Of a stretch of DNA of 9,585 bases, positions 1-6,364 are shown one piece after another. Made by a program: the position numbers and the translations under genes. The stretch's first letter is position 1. Each line of letters starts with the position of its first letter. Under the pieces are notes generated by a model. That model searched no databases and was not told the origin of the DNA. It saw nothing but the letters and a program-made list of their open reading frames with translations. The DNA comes from Marinobacter sp. (GTDB lineage Bacteria; Pseudomonadota; Gammaproteobacteria; Pseudomonadales; Oleiphilaceae), in contig JAEPMM010000094.1 in NCBI GenBank assembly GCA_017643965.1, positions 1 to 9,585 of the forward strand, written 5' to 3'.

Positions 1-879
1 CTGCTCGATTTCCTCGAGGGCCTGAAGCACACCATCGGTCCAGCCCTGGTCGCGATCGTCCTCATCGCCCGTCAACGGGTGGTAACGGATATCCACCGGA
101 TAGGTCCGACCACTGACTTCGATCACCGGCGCATCGTTGAAAAAGTCGCTGAATCGATCCACCTCGATGGTGGCAGAGGTAATGATTACCTTCAGGTCCG
201 GTCGTTTCGGCAGCAACTGACGCAGGTAACCCAGCAGGAAATCGATGTTCAGGCTGCGTTCGTGGGCCTCGTCAATGATCAGTGTGTCGTAGCGGTCCAG
301 AAACCGGTCGTGCTGAATTTCCGCCAGCAGGATACCGTCGGTCATGACCTTGACCCGGGACTGCTCCGAGGTCGTGTCGGTAAAGCGTACCTGGTAACCC
401 ACCTGTTGGCCGGTCTGCTCACCCAGCTCTTCGGCAATACGGGCGGCCACACTGCGAGCGGCAATCCGACGGGGCTGGGTGTGGCCGATCAGACCGCGAA
501 TACCTCGCCCGCTGTTCATGCAGATCTTGGGAATCTGGGTGGTTTTACCGGAGCCGGTCTCGCCGGCAATGATAACTACCTGGTGATTCTCGATGGCGTC
601 ACGGATGTCATCAACCCGCTCCGAAACCGGAAGATCCGGCGGGAACGTCGCCGGCTTGTGCAACGCCTGGCGTTGTTGCACCCGTGCCAGTCCACGATCC
701 AGCCATCCGGCCATTTTCTCCAGATCTTTCTGATCCGGCCTGCCCTTTTTGCGCGCCAGCAATTTGTGGATGCGGGCGGCTTCCTGCTGGTTGCAGGCAT
801 CCAGTTGTTCCTGAATGGCTTTCACTGCCGCGGTGTTGTCAGGTGCGGGCGAGGATGCGTTTGTGGGAGTCCGGGTCAT
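1..879 (-). CDS. hrpA: ATP-dependent RNA helicase HrpA, N-terminal part (runs off the window)
   Basis: DEAH-box RNA helicase. The first 293 residues are present and the reading frame is open to the window edge; E. coli HrpA is about 1300 residues, so most of the protein lies outside. Motifs visible: Walker A GETGSGKT at residues 106-113, TQPRR motif Ia at 134-138, DEAH at 203-206 and SAT (motif III) at 235-237. The stretches around them (GLIGHTQPRR, IIDEAHERSLNIDF, VIEVSGRTYPV) closely match my recollection of E. coli HrpA. The family acts on mRNA in the cytoplasm and has been linked to mRNA processing and to rescue of stalled ribosomes. The ATG at 877-879 gives an N-terminus of normal length, but no good Shine-Dalgarno precedes it. 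The gene is separated from fadD upstream by a terminator and probably has its own promoter. Confidence 0.95.
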   Translation of the reverse strand, partial: MTRTPTNASSPAPDNTAAVKAIQEQLDACNQQEAARIHKLLARKKGRPDQKDLEKMAGWLDRGLARVQQRQALHKPATFPPDLPVSERVDDIRDAIENHQVVIIAGETGSGKTTQIPKICMNSGRGIRGLIGHTQPRRIAARSVAARIAEELGEQTGQQVGYQVRFTDTTSEQSRVKVMTDGILLAEIQHDRFLDRYDTLIIDEAHERSLNIDFLLGYLRQLLPKRPDLKVIITSATIEVDRFSDFFNDAPVIEVSGRTYPVDIRYHPLTGDEDDRDQGWTDGVLQALEEIEQ

Positions 880-922
880 GAACGGAAGTTACCAGTGTCG
901 TTTGCAATCAATGAAAAGCGCC

Positions 923-950
923 AGTCTAACGGCATTGGCTGACCTGTTAA
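923..950 (-). promoter_or_regulatory. Candidate sigma70 promoter for hrpA
   Basis: Read on the minus strand, TTAACA (945-950) matches 5 of 6 bases of the -35 consensus. It is followed by a 16-nt spacer and TAGACT (923-928), which matches 4 of 6 bases of the -10. Transcription would start near 916, leaving a leader of about 37 nt before the hrpA ATG. It lies just downstream of the fadD terminator hairpin, which is where an independent hrpA promoter would be expected. The match is only moderate. Confidence 0.4.
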
Positions 951-953
951 ACG

Positions 954-981
954 GGAAAACCCCGCCGTGGCGGGGTTTTCC
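954..981. terminator. Bidirectional-looking rho-independent terminator after fadD
   Basis: A 28-nt inverted repeat: 13-nt arms (GGAAAACCCCGCC at 954-966 and GGCGGGGTTTTCC at 969-981) complement each other perfectly around a 2-nt centre, so the actual loop must open a few pairs. The GC core flanked by A4 and T4 tracts gives the terminator shape on both strands. It lies 39 nt past the fadD stop codon, so its main job is probably to end fadD transcription before hrpA. Confidence 0.85.
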
Positions 982-1020
982 TTACCGCAAGAGCCTGCCG
1001 GAGCAGGCCCGAGCGGGATA

Positions 1021-2697
1021 TTACTTCTTGTTCGCTTCGTCGCGCAGTTCACGACGCAGAATCTTGCCCACGTTGGTCTTGGGCAATTCATCACGGAATT
1101 CGAAGTTCTTCGGCACCTTGTACGCGGTCAGACGCTCACGGCAGAACTCTTTGAGCTCGTTCTCGGAAACCCCTTCCGGAGTCGCCACCAGGAACACCTT
1201 GACGGCTTCGCCGCTTTTCGCGTCCGGGATGCCGACGGCTGCACACTCGACAACTTTCGGATGGCTGCTCACCACGTCCTCGATCTCGTTCGGGAACACG
1301 TTAAAGCCGGACACAATGATCATGTCCTTTTTACGATCGACAATGCGGATGTAGCCGTCTTCCTGAATCAGCGCGATATCGCCGGTTTGCAGGAAACCGT
1401 CGTCGGTGAAGGACTTCTGGGTATCCTCCGGCCGCTGCCAGTAACCGCGCATCACCTGTGGGCCCTTGACGCAGAGTTCACCCGGCTCGCCCAGCGGCGT
1501 CTCGTTGCCGTCGTCATCGATGGTCTTCACCACGGTGGACGGAATCGGGAGACCGATGGTGCCCAGCTGAATGGCACTGTGCGGGTTGAAGGTGACAACC
1601 GGAGAGGTTTCGGTCATGCCGTAACCTTCGGTGATCTCGCAACCGGTCACCCGCTGCCACATCTTGGCGGTGTCGCTGGTCAGGGCCATACCGCCGGAAG
1701 ACGTCAGCTTGAGCGCGCTAAAATCAAGCGCCTGGAAGTCTTCGTTGTTGCATAGGGCCACAAACAGGGTGTTCAGGCCAAGGAACGCGGTGAACTTGTG
1801 GTTCTTGAGCTCTTTCACGAAACCGGGAATATCCCGCGGGTTCGGGATCAGCACGTTGTGCGCACCGGCTTCCAGCATGATGCCGCAGTTCAGGGTGAAG
1901 GAGTAGATGTGATACAGCGGCAGCGGCGCAATAACCACTTCCTGGCCTTCCACAATGATGTCTTCCATCATCGGGCGGGTCTGCAGCAGGTTAGCCACCA
2001 GGTTACCGTGGGTCAGCATGGCGCCTTTGGCCACGCCCGTGGTTCCGCCGGTGTACTGAAGAACGGCAATGTCGTCCTACTTGCTTTCAACCGGTGTGAA
2101 CTTCTCGCGCGCGCCGGCACTCAGCACGGCCGGCAGTTTGTGCGCCTGCGGCAGGTTGAACGGCGGTACCATTTTCTTGACGTGCTTGATCACCGCGTTC
2201 AGCAGCGTGCGCTTGATCGGCGAATGCATGTCGGCGATCTCGGTCACGATCACGTGCTCGATACCGGTGTGAGGCAGGACCTTCTCGGCGTTCTCGGCCA
2301 TGTTGGCCAGAACCACCAGGGCCTTGGCTCCGGAATCGTTGAACTGGTGCTCCATTTCCCGCGTGGTGTAAAGCGGGTTGGTGTTGACCACAATCAGGCC
2401 GGCGCGCATGGCACCGAACACAACCACCGGGTATTGACTGACGTTCGGCATCTGTACCGCGATGCGGTCGCCCGGTTTGAGGTCGGTCTTGTTCTGAAGC
2501 CAGGCAGCAAAGTTACGGCTCTGGGTGTCGAGGTCACGGTATGTCAGGGTGGCACCAACGGCGCTGAATGCTGGACGGTCTGCGTATTTCTGAACGGCCT
2601 GATCAAACACATCTACCATGCTTTTATATTTGTTCAGGTCGACCTCACGGGGCACACCAGCGGGGTACTTGTCCTTATAGAACTGCTCGAAATCCAT
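1021..2697 (-). pseudogene. fadD: Long-chain-fatty-acid-CoA ligase FadD, interrupted by an in-frame amber codon
   Basis: Activates long-chain fatty acids to acyl-CoA (via acyl-AMP) for beta-oxidation, in the cytoplasm or at the inner membrane. Read through, it spans 558 codons plus stop; E. coli FadD is 561 residues. The ATG at 2695-2697 has an AGGAG 6 nt upstream; the ATG at 2701-2703 abuts that AGGAG and is too close. Codon 207 is TAG (2077-2079). The frame is intact on both sides: residues before it read PVESK, and those after it read DDIAVLQ and then the adenylate-forming loop YTGGTTGVAKGA (215-226). Downstream are the fatty-acyl-CoA synthetase signature (TGDIA near 438, IVDRKKDMI near 452-460, GFNVFPNEIEDVV after it) and the C-terminal catalytic lysine in NVGKILRRE (K545). 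The stop would release a 206-residue product without the ATP site. It may be a genuine recent nonsense mutation, a sequencing error, or a suppressed codon; only one base differs from a sense codon and nothing else is decayed. Confidence 0.9.
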
Positions 2698-2703
2698 CAC
2701 CAT

Positions 2704-2708
2704 CTCCT
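2704..2708 (-). promoter_or_regulatory. Ribosome binding site that fixes the fadD start
   Basis: AGGAG on the minus strand lies immediately before ATGGTGATG. It is 0 nt from the first ATG and 6 nt from the second, so translation should start at 2697 (protein beginning MDFEQFYKDK) and not at 2703. Confidence 0.7.
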
Positions 2709-2740
2709 GTAGGGCGCTTGTGTTTATATTGTTCTACCGC

Positions 2741-2770
2741 TGTCGGGCTGGTTAAAAAATCAACCCGACA
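2741..2770. repeat. Inverted repeat in the fadD / hydratase divergent intergenic region
   Basis: TGTCGGG (2741-2747) and CCCGACA (2764-2770) are perfect 7-nt inverted arms around an AT-rich centre containing A6. A further GTT/AAC pairing is possible with a 3-nt bulge. It lies in the 189-bp gap 2698-2886 between divergent genes, so no gene ends into it, which argues against a terminator. It could be an operator or a hairpin in the fadD leader. I see no convincing FadR or PsrA consensus and no strong sigma70 promoter elsewhere in the gap. Confidence 0.45.
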
Positions 2771-2886
2771 AAAGTATCAGCCTAAAAATGAGTGGCAGAG
2801 AATAGCAGTTTTGTGACCGATGAGGTAGTTTTCAGAGCACACCTGTTTCGTGCCTTCACATACATTACCCATTCGTGGAGAAGCCC

Positions 2887-3372
2887 ATGAGCGACACCCC
2901 CGATACCCTGGAAAACATCACCTACGACGAGTTGCAGGAAGGCGATTCCGCCACCTTCACCCGCACCCTGACGGAAGACGAGCTCGTGCTGTTCGCGGCT
3001 GTGTCCGGTGACGTCAACCCGGTGCATCTGGATGCGGATTTCGCGGCCGACTCGATGTTCAAGGAGCGCATTGCCCACGGCATGTGGAGCGGTTCACTGA
3101 TTTCAGCCGCACTGGCCACTGTCATGCCTGGCCCCGGAACCATCTATCTGGAACAGAGCCTGGCGTTCAAACGCCCCGTGAAACTCGCTGACACCCTCAC
3201 CGTCACCCTGACCGTGCAGACGAAAGAGGCGAAAAACCGGGTGGCGTTTCAATGCGTTATTCACAACCAGAACGGTGAAGAAGTGGTCAGCGGTCAGGCC
3301 CGGGTTATTGCGCCAACCCGAAAGCTGACGCTCAACAAGCCCCGTCTGCCCAGGATCACCATCGAATACTGA
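2887..3372 (+). CDS. MaoC-family (R)-specific enoyl-CoA hydratase
   Basis: A 161-residue hotdog-fold hydratase expected to add water to trans-2-enoyl-CoA, giving (R)-3-hydroxyacyl-CoA. The hydratase-2 motif is intact: SGDVNPVHLD (40-49) supplies the catalytic pair, Asp42 and His47, and the conserved FKERIAHGM follows (58-66). PGPGTIYLEQSLAFKRPV (81-98) is also typical. PhaJ of Aeromonas is about 134 residues; this protein has a slightly longer N-terminus and a C-terminal tail ending near PRLPRITIEY. The tail and the HGMWSG segment resemble the N-terminal hydratase domain of MaoC-phosphate acetyltransferase fusions, but no acetyltransferase follows. The ATG at 2887 has a GGAG 6 nt upstream; the GTG at 2875 overlaps that site and is less likely. 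It is divergent from fadD, so a shared role in acyl-CoA metabolism or PHA monomer supply is plausible but not shown. Confidence 0.88.
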   Translation: MSDTPDTLENITYDELQEGDSATFTRTLTEDELVLFAAVSGDVNPVHLDADFAADSMFKERIAHGMWSGSLISAALATVMPGPGTIYLEQSLAFKRPVKLADTLTVTLTVQTKEAKNRVAFQCVIHNQNGEEVVSGQARVIAPTRKLTLNKPRLPRITIEY

Positions 3373-4311
3373 TTATCCCGGCAGAAAATCAATCGGGAAT
3401 TTGACCCTCCGCGCCGCGACGTCCGCGGAACCGAAGTTGAACAGCCGAACCCGGGTCGCGATCCGGGTTTCCAGTTCCGGGTTGTCCAGATCGGAACTGA
3501 CCACCTCGCAATGGGATACGGTTCCGTCCGGCTCGATGACCAGCTCGAGCAGCACCTTGCCTTCCAGAGTCGGATCCTGTCTCAGTTCACGGCGATACAT
3601 GGAATACAGCGCGGTTTTCTGGGCGTCGAAAACCTTGCGGATATTGCTCATGCCCCGTTCAGCGGGCCCGGCTTCAGCCCTTGCTACCTTCACCGGCTCA
3701 AGGTCCGGAGTGGCTACCACCTCACGGACCTGATGACGACTGACTTCCGCCACCCGTGCCGGCGCCTGTTCGTCCGCAACACCGCCGCTGCCCTTGAGAG
3801 CGTTGTCACGGGTGCGACGGCTGCTCGGCTCGTTCGGGTTTCCTGACGGGACATTGGCGGCAAGGGTCTGAACCGGCTCGGAATCTGCCCCATGCAGTGC
3901 GGCCATCTGCTCTTTCATGGCGAACAGGCCCGAGCGGGACGCAGTCTCCCGGGCTTGCTCGGTGGTCTGGCGGTCAGGGTCAGGTGGTCGCTGGGTAACA
4001 TCCGTGCGTTGTGGTTCGGGCTCGACCTCCGATCGCTCTGCCTCGGGCTCTGCTTCCGGTTCCGGCTCTGGTTGCGGTTCCGGCAATGCAACCGGCTGAG
4101 GTGGCTGACGCTGCTCCACCAGTTTGGCCAGCCTCGGCGGCACTTTTTCCGTTTCGCTGCGCTCAGGCGCGGGGACGTCCAGCATGGGAATGACTACCGC
4201 AGGCGGCAAAAATACCATCAGCGTCACCATCAGGATTCGTGCAAAACGTCTGTTTTCACCTTTTTCAGGCGTCCAGGGCAAGCCGCGATAGGCATCAGAC
4301 GGGTCAACCAT
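3373..4311 (-). CDS. TonB-like periplasmic-spanning protein with AgmX/PglI-type C-terminal domain
   Basis: 312 residues and the last gene of the motor operon. A short cytoplasmic N-terminus with basic residues (RRFAR, 21-25) precedes one membrane segment at about 26-44. A Pro/Glu-rich stretch follows (roughly 67-100, PEPQPEPEPEAEPEAE), then a long low-complexity linker, and a compact C-terminal domain at about 221-312 (ELRQDPTLEGKV, VIEPDGTVSHCEVVSS, DNPELETRI, VKFPIDF). This is the layout of TonB-type energy transducers. The C-terminal pattern fits the AgmX/PglI family better than classical TonB. It probably carries ExbB/ExbD energy across the periplasm to a TPR or outer-membrane partner. 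The ATG at 4309-4311 has a GGAGG 6 nt upstream and overlaps the preceding exbD by 8 nt, suggesting coupled translation. The family's usual pair of cysteines is absent (Met238 and Arg283 at those sites); the single Cys268 is elsewhere. The stop abuts that of the convergent hydratase gene. Confidence 0.82.
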   Translation of the reverse strand: MVDPSDAYRGLPWTPEKGENRRFARILMVTLMVFLPPAVVIPMLDVPAPERSETEKVPPRLAKLVEQRQPPQPVALPEPQPEPEPEAEPEAERSEVEPEPQRTDVTQRPPDPDRQTTEQARETASRSGLFAMKEQMAALHGADSEPVQTLAANVPSGNPNEPSSRRTRDNALKGSGGVADEQAPARVAEVSRHQVREVVATPDLEPVKVARAEAGPAERGMSNIRKVFDAQKTALYSMYRRELRQDPTLEGKVLLELVIEPDGTVSHCEVVSSDLDNPELETRIATRVRLFNFGSADVAARRVKFPIDFLPG

Positions 4312-4798
4312 TGCGAGCCTCCCCAACCGACTCGACCGCCAGCTTCACCTGTCGATATTCCTGATCAACACAGGTCTGCATGATTTTCCGGAGTAGCCGG
4401 TAGTCGGTGTCACGTCCGGCCATGATCGTCACCTCAAAGCCATTCTCCGGCGTCTCGCCGCGACGATCCCGCCGCAAGCTCAGCTCATCTGCCAAACCCG
4501 CCACCGTCGCATCCCCGGCCTGAATGGTGTCGAGGCGAGCCACCTCCCGTCCCTGCACCAGGATCGACTGCCCACTCACCTGCACCGTGAGGGTTTCCTC
4601 TGCTGCATGCTGCGCTGTCGATTGTGGCAACGGCACGTCCGCCGTGTTCTGCATGACCTTGACGTCGGATGAATTCACCATCAGGAAGAACACCAGAATG
4701 GTGAAAATATCCATCAGCGACACCAGATTCAGCCCGCCTGCGCGGTGCATACGGGCGTAGTGGCGCTTCATTCGCTGGGAACGACGGGATGTTTTCAT
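4304..4798 (-). CDS. ExbD/TolR-family protein, copy with the proton-carrying Asp
   Basis: 164 residues. A very basic N-terminus (about 1-19) precedes a single membrane helix, LVSLMDIFTILVFFLMV (25-41), containing Asp30, which aligns with Asp25 of E. coli ExbD, the residue that takes up and releases protons. The remainder is a periplasmic domain with the usual ExbD pattern (LTVQVSGQSILVQGREV, then FEVTIMAGRDTDYRLLRKIM). It should form the stator with the ExbB gene product in the inner membrane. The gene overlaps the upstream exbD paralogue by four bases (ATGA) and the downstream TonB-like gene by 8 nt. A purine-rich GGGGAGGGGG stretch just upstream provides the ribosome site. It differs strongly from the neighbouring paralogue, so this is not a recent duplication. 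Confidence 0.9.
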   Translation of the reverse strand: MKTSRRSQRMKRHYARMHRAGGLNLVSLMDIFTILVFFLMVNSSDVKVMQNTADVPLPQSTAQHAAEETLTVQVSGQSILVQGREVARLDTIQAGDATVAGLADELSLRRDRRGETPENGFEVTIMAGRDTDYRLLRKIMQTCVDQEYRQVKLAVESVGEARNG

Positions 4799-5334
4799 GC
4801 CCCCTCCCCGGTTTCAGCCACTCCGGCACTGGCGGTGCCGGCCAACTCACGGTCATCTGGCGCATCAGCCAGAGATACGTCCGGAAACAGCTCGGCTTCC
4901 ACCTGACTGGCCGCTACCACCGCAGCGTAGGAGCGAACCGTGTCCATGGTGGTCACCAGGGTCTGATAATCAATATCGGCGCCGACCTCCAGGACCAGAT
5001 CGGTCTTTTCGGGCACCCTTGCCTTGATCTGCTGCAGAACCGCTCGTAACCCGTCAAAGTCCTGGGTGCTTTCAACCAGTGGCAGAGTCCGGATCACACC
5101 GCGTTCACTGTCAGACACTTCGATGCCGGCCGGGATAACGGTGACCACCAGTCGCAATTCCTCAACCGAGGGCGCCTCGCCGGGGGCCATGCCGGGAAAG
5201 TTCAGTTCGATGGTGCGGATCTGGCTGAACACCATGCCGAGCAACAACACCGGCACCAGAACGATCATCAGGTTGAGAAAAGCGGTAATGTCCAGTTCCG
5301 GGTTGCTCACCGCCCTGCGATGTCTGCGTCTCAT
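4795..5334 (-). CDS. ExbD/TolR-family protein, divergent copy lacking the conserved Asp
   Basis: 179 residues. A basic N-terminus (MRRRHRRAV) is followed by a membrane helix ITAFLNLMIVLVPVLLLGMV (16-35). Aligned with E. coli ExbD (VTPFIDVMLVLL), the proton-carrying Asp position is Asn21. The only nearby acids are Glu13 and Asp15 at the membrane edge. The periplasmic part keeps the ExbD layout (EELRLVVTVIPAGIEVSD, then TDLVLEVGADIDYQTLVTTMDTVR at about 116-139). A C-terminal acidic/Ala-rich tail of about 30 residues (SLADAPDDRELAGTASAG) is longer than in E. coli ExbD. GGAGGG lies 6 nt before the ATG. The gene starts 15 nt after the exbB stop and overlaps the next exbD by ATGA. It probably pairs with the Asp-bearing copy in an ExbD heterodimer, as a structural or load-bearing partner; that is inference. 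Confidence 0.87.
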   Translation of the reverse strand: MRRRHRRAVSNPELDITAFLNLMIVLVPVLLLGMVFSQIRTIELNFPGMAPGEAPSVEELRLVVTVIPAGIEVSDSERGVIRTLPLVESTQDFDGLRAVLQQIKARVPEKTDLVLEVGADIDYQTLVTTMDTVRSYAAVVAASQVEAELFPDVSLADAPDDRELAGTASAGVAETGEGA

Positions 5335-5349
5335 ACACTGCCCTCCGGC

Positions 5350-5997
5350 TCAGGCCGCAGACTGGCCGGGAAACTGGTCAGAGATAATGTTCAACAATTT
5401 CACCCCGGCCATTTCAAAGCTGTCGACGATTTCGTTGGTTCGGGTCTGTATCAGGGCATGAAACATCAACAGGGGTATCGCTGACATCAAGCCGAACGCC
5501 GTGGTGTTCATGGCGACCGAGATACTTTCCGACAACAGGGTGGCCTTCTGGGCCGGATCCGCTGCAGCGACGGCGGTGAACGCCGCAATCAGTCCGATAA
5601 TGGTGCCGAGCAGCCCCATCAGTGTGGCGATATTCGCCAGAGTAGCGAGGTACTGGGTGCGCTTCTCGAGACGCGGCAGCACTTCCATCAACCCCTCCTC
5701 CATGGCGTACTCGATGTCCTCACGGCGGTGGTTATTGAGCAAACGGCCAATACCAGCGCCCATGATCGAGGCAATGGCGCTGTCGGAACTGTTGGCGGCT
5801 TTCATCGCACGCTGATAATCCCGCTTGCGCAACAACGGCAGAATGCCTTTCTCGAAGGCCAGGCGGTTACGGCGTCGCACGGCCCCCAGATAGATAAAGC
5901 GCTCGAGGGTGATGGCCAGACCGATCATCAGCACCAACGCTATCGGATACATGAAGGGACCACCTTCCTGAAAAAAACGAATCACAGTTTCCAGCAT
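5350..5997 (-). CDS. MotA/TolQ/ExbB-family proton channel subunit
   Basis: 215 residues with the ExbB/TolQ layout: membrane helix 1 at about 15-36 (ending in ITLERFIYL), a cytoplasmic loop with basic and acidic helices (40-115), helix 2 at about 117-142 with the signature GLLGTIIGLI (Thr132 matches Thr148 of E. coli ExbB), and helix 3 at about 160-183 with MNTTAFGLMSAIP (Thr166 matches Thr181). The Glu176 position of E. coli ExbB is Val161 here; Glu157 lies one helical turn earlier and could replace it. It should form the pentameric inner-membrane channel around the ExbD pair and use the proton gradient. The ATG at 5995-5997 has GGGAG 7 nt upstream and starts 16 nt after the stop of the small exported protein. 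Confidence 0.93.
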   Translation of the reverse strand: MLETVIRFFQEGGPFMYPIALVLMIGLAITLERFIYLGAVRRRNRLAFEKGILPLLRKRDYQRAMKAANSSDSAIASIMGAGIGRLLNNHRREDIEYAMEEGLMEVLPRLEKRTQYLATLANIATLMGLLGTIIGLIAAFTAVAAADPAQKATLLSESISVAMNTTAFGLMSAIPLLMFHALIQTRTNEIVDSFEMAGVKLLNIISDQFPGQSAA

Positions 5998-6013
5998 TCT
6001 CAGACTCCCGCAG

Positions 6014-6364
6014 TTACTGCAAAGACAGGGATGAATCCAGCGAAGGATTCAGGGTTTCACGAAACACCCGGTGGCGCTCGAGCGCGACCGGATCCATGGG
6101 TTCAAGCAGGTCCGGCGCACCATCATCCAGCCGCGCCCGGGGCCGTCGGGGTAAGGTGGGTGGCTGCCAGGGCAGAATGTACAGAAGACCGGGATCATCG
6201 TCGGCAGACTGGGCCGAAATGCCATCAACCCTGAGCGCCCCGGTCGATTCCGTTTGGGGATCGGCCGCAACCGGTACAGTGCTGATCACTGCCAGTACAA
6301 GCGATCCGGCCAGCAGCCGACCTACCGTGCCCGGTCGCGGCCAGGGCCTTATCCGTTTAACCAT
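6014..6364 (-). CDS. Small exported protein of unknown function, in the motor operon
   Basis: 116 residues, not recognised. The N-terminus is basic (MVKRIRPWPRP), then has a hydrophobic core (LLAGSLVLAVISTVPV, about 17-32) and a plausible signal peptidase I site after VAA (residue 34). The mature part is only about 82 residues, Pro- and Arg-rich, without cysteines or clear repeats. It carries a striking LLYILPWQPPTLPRRPR stretch (60-76), then a segment rich in acidic residues and the helix-prone VALERHRVFRETLNPSL. The gene abuts the lipoprotein gene (TAAATG, zero spacing), with GGAGG 9 nt upstream of its ATG. Position and co-translation suggest a periplasmic accessory of the ExbB/ExbD motor, perhaps bridging it to the TPR proteins. 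No function can be assigned. Confidence 0.78.
   Translation of the reverse strand: MVKRIRPWPRPGTVGRLLAGSLVLAVISTVPVAADPQTESTGALRVDGISAQSADDDPGLLYILPWQPPTLPRRPRARLDDGAPDLLEPMDPVALERHRVFRETLNPSLDSSLSLQ

Noticed and set aside
79..942. Plus-strand open frame of 287 codons
   Set aside because: It is antisense to hrpA, whose minus-strand frame carries all the helicase motifs. The plus-strand translation has no recognisable domain; long antisense frames are common in high-GC DNA.
967..1755. Plus-strand open frame of 262 codons
   Set aside because: Also antisense to fadD and begins inside the terminator hairpin; no domain and no ribosome site.
1021..2034. Separate 337-codon gene starting at the GTG at 2034
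   Set aside because: The frame is simply the second half of fadD after the amber codon. Starting there would cut the ATP loop in two, and no good ribosome site precedes it.
2077..2079. Amber codon as a programmed pyrrolysine or selenocysteine site
   Set aside because: Pyrrolysine is confined to a few lineages and enzymes, selenocysteine uses UGA, and FadD has no catalytic residue here. Mutation or sequencing error is simpler.
1798..2712. Plus-strand open frame of 304 codons
   Set aside because: Antisense shadow of fadD with His/Val-rich, low-information translation. The FadD motifs on the minus strand explain this DNA.
2875..2886. Upstream GTG start for the hydratase, adding four residues
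   Set aside because: The GTG overlaps the GGAG that is well spaced for the ATG at 2887.
3406..3429. TCCGCG/CGCGGA inverted repeat as a terminator for the hydratase gene
   Set aside because: It lies inside the opposite coding region and has no T tract; short GC palindromes occur by chance in DNA of this composition.
3373..4311. Classical TonB of an iron-uptake system
   Set aside because: The C-terminal domain lacks the usual TonB pattern and no receptor gene is nearby; the double exbD and TPR context fits an AgmX/PglI-type transducer better.
4312..4326. Upstream TTG start for the TonB-like gene
   Set aside because: It overlaps the GGAGG that serves the ATG at 4311.
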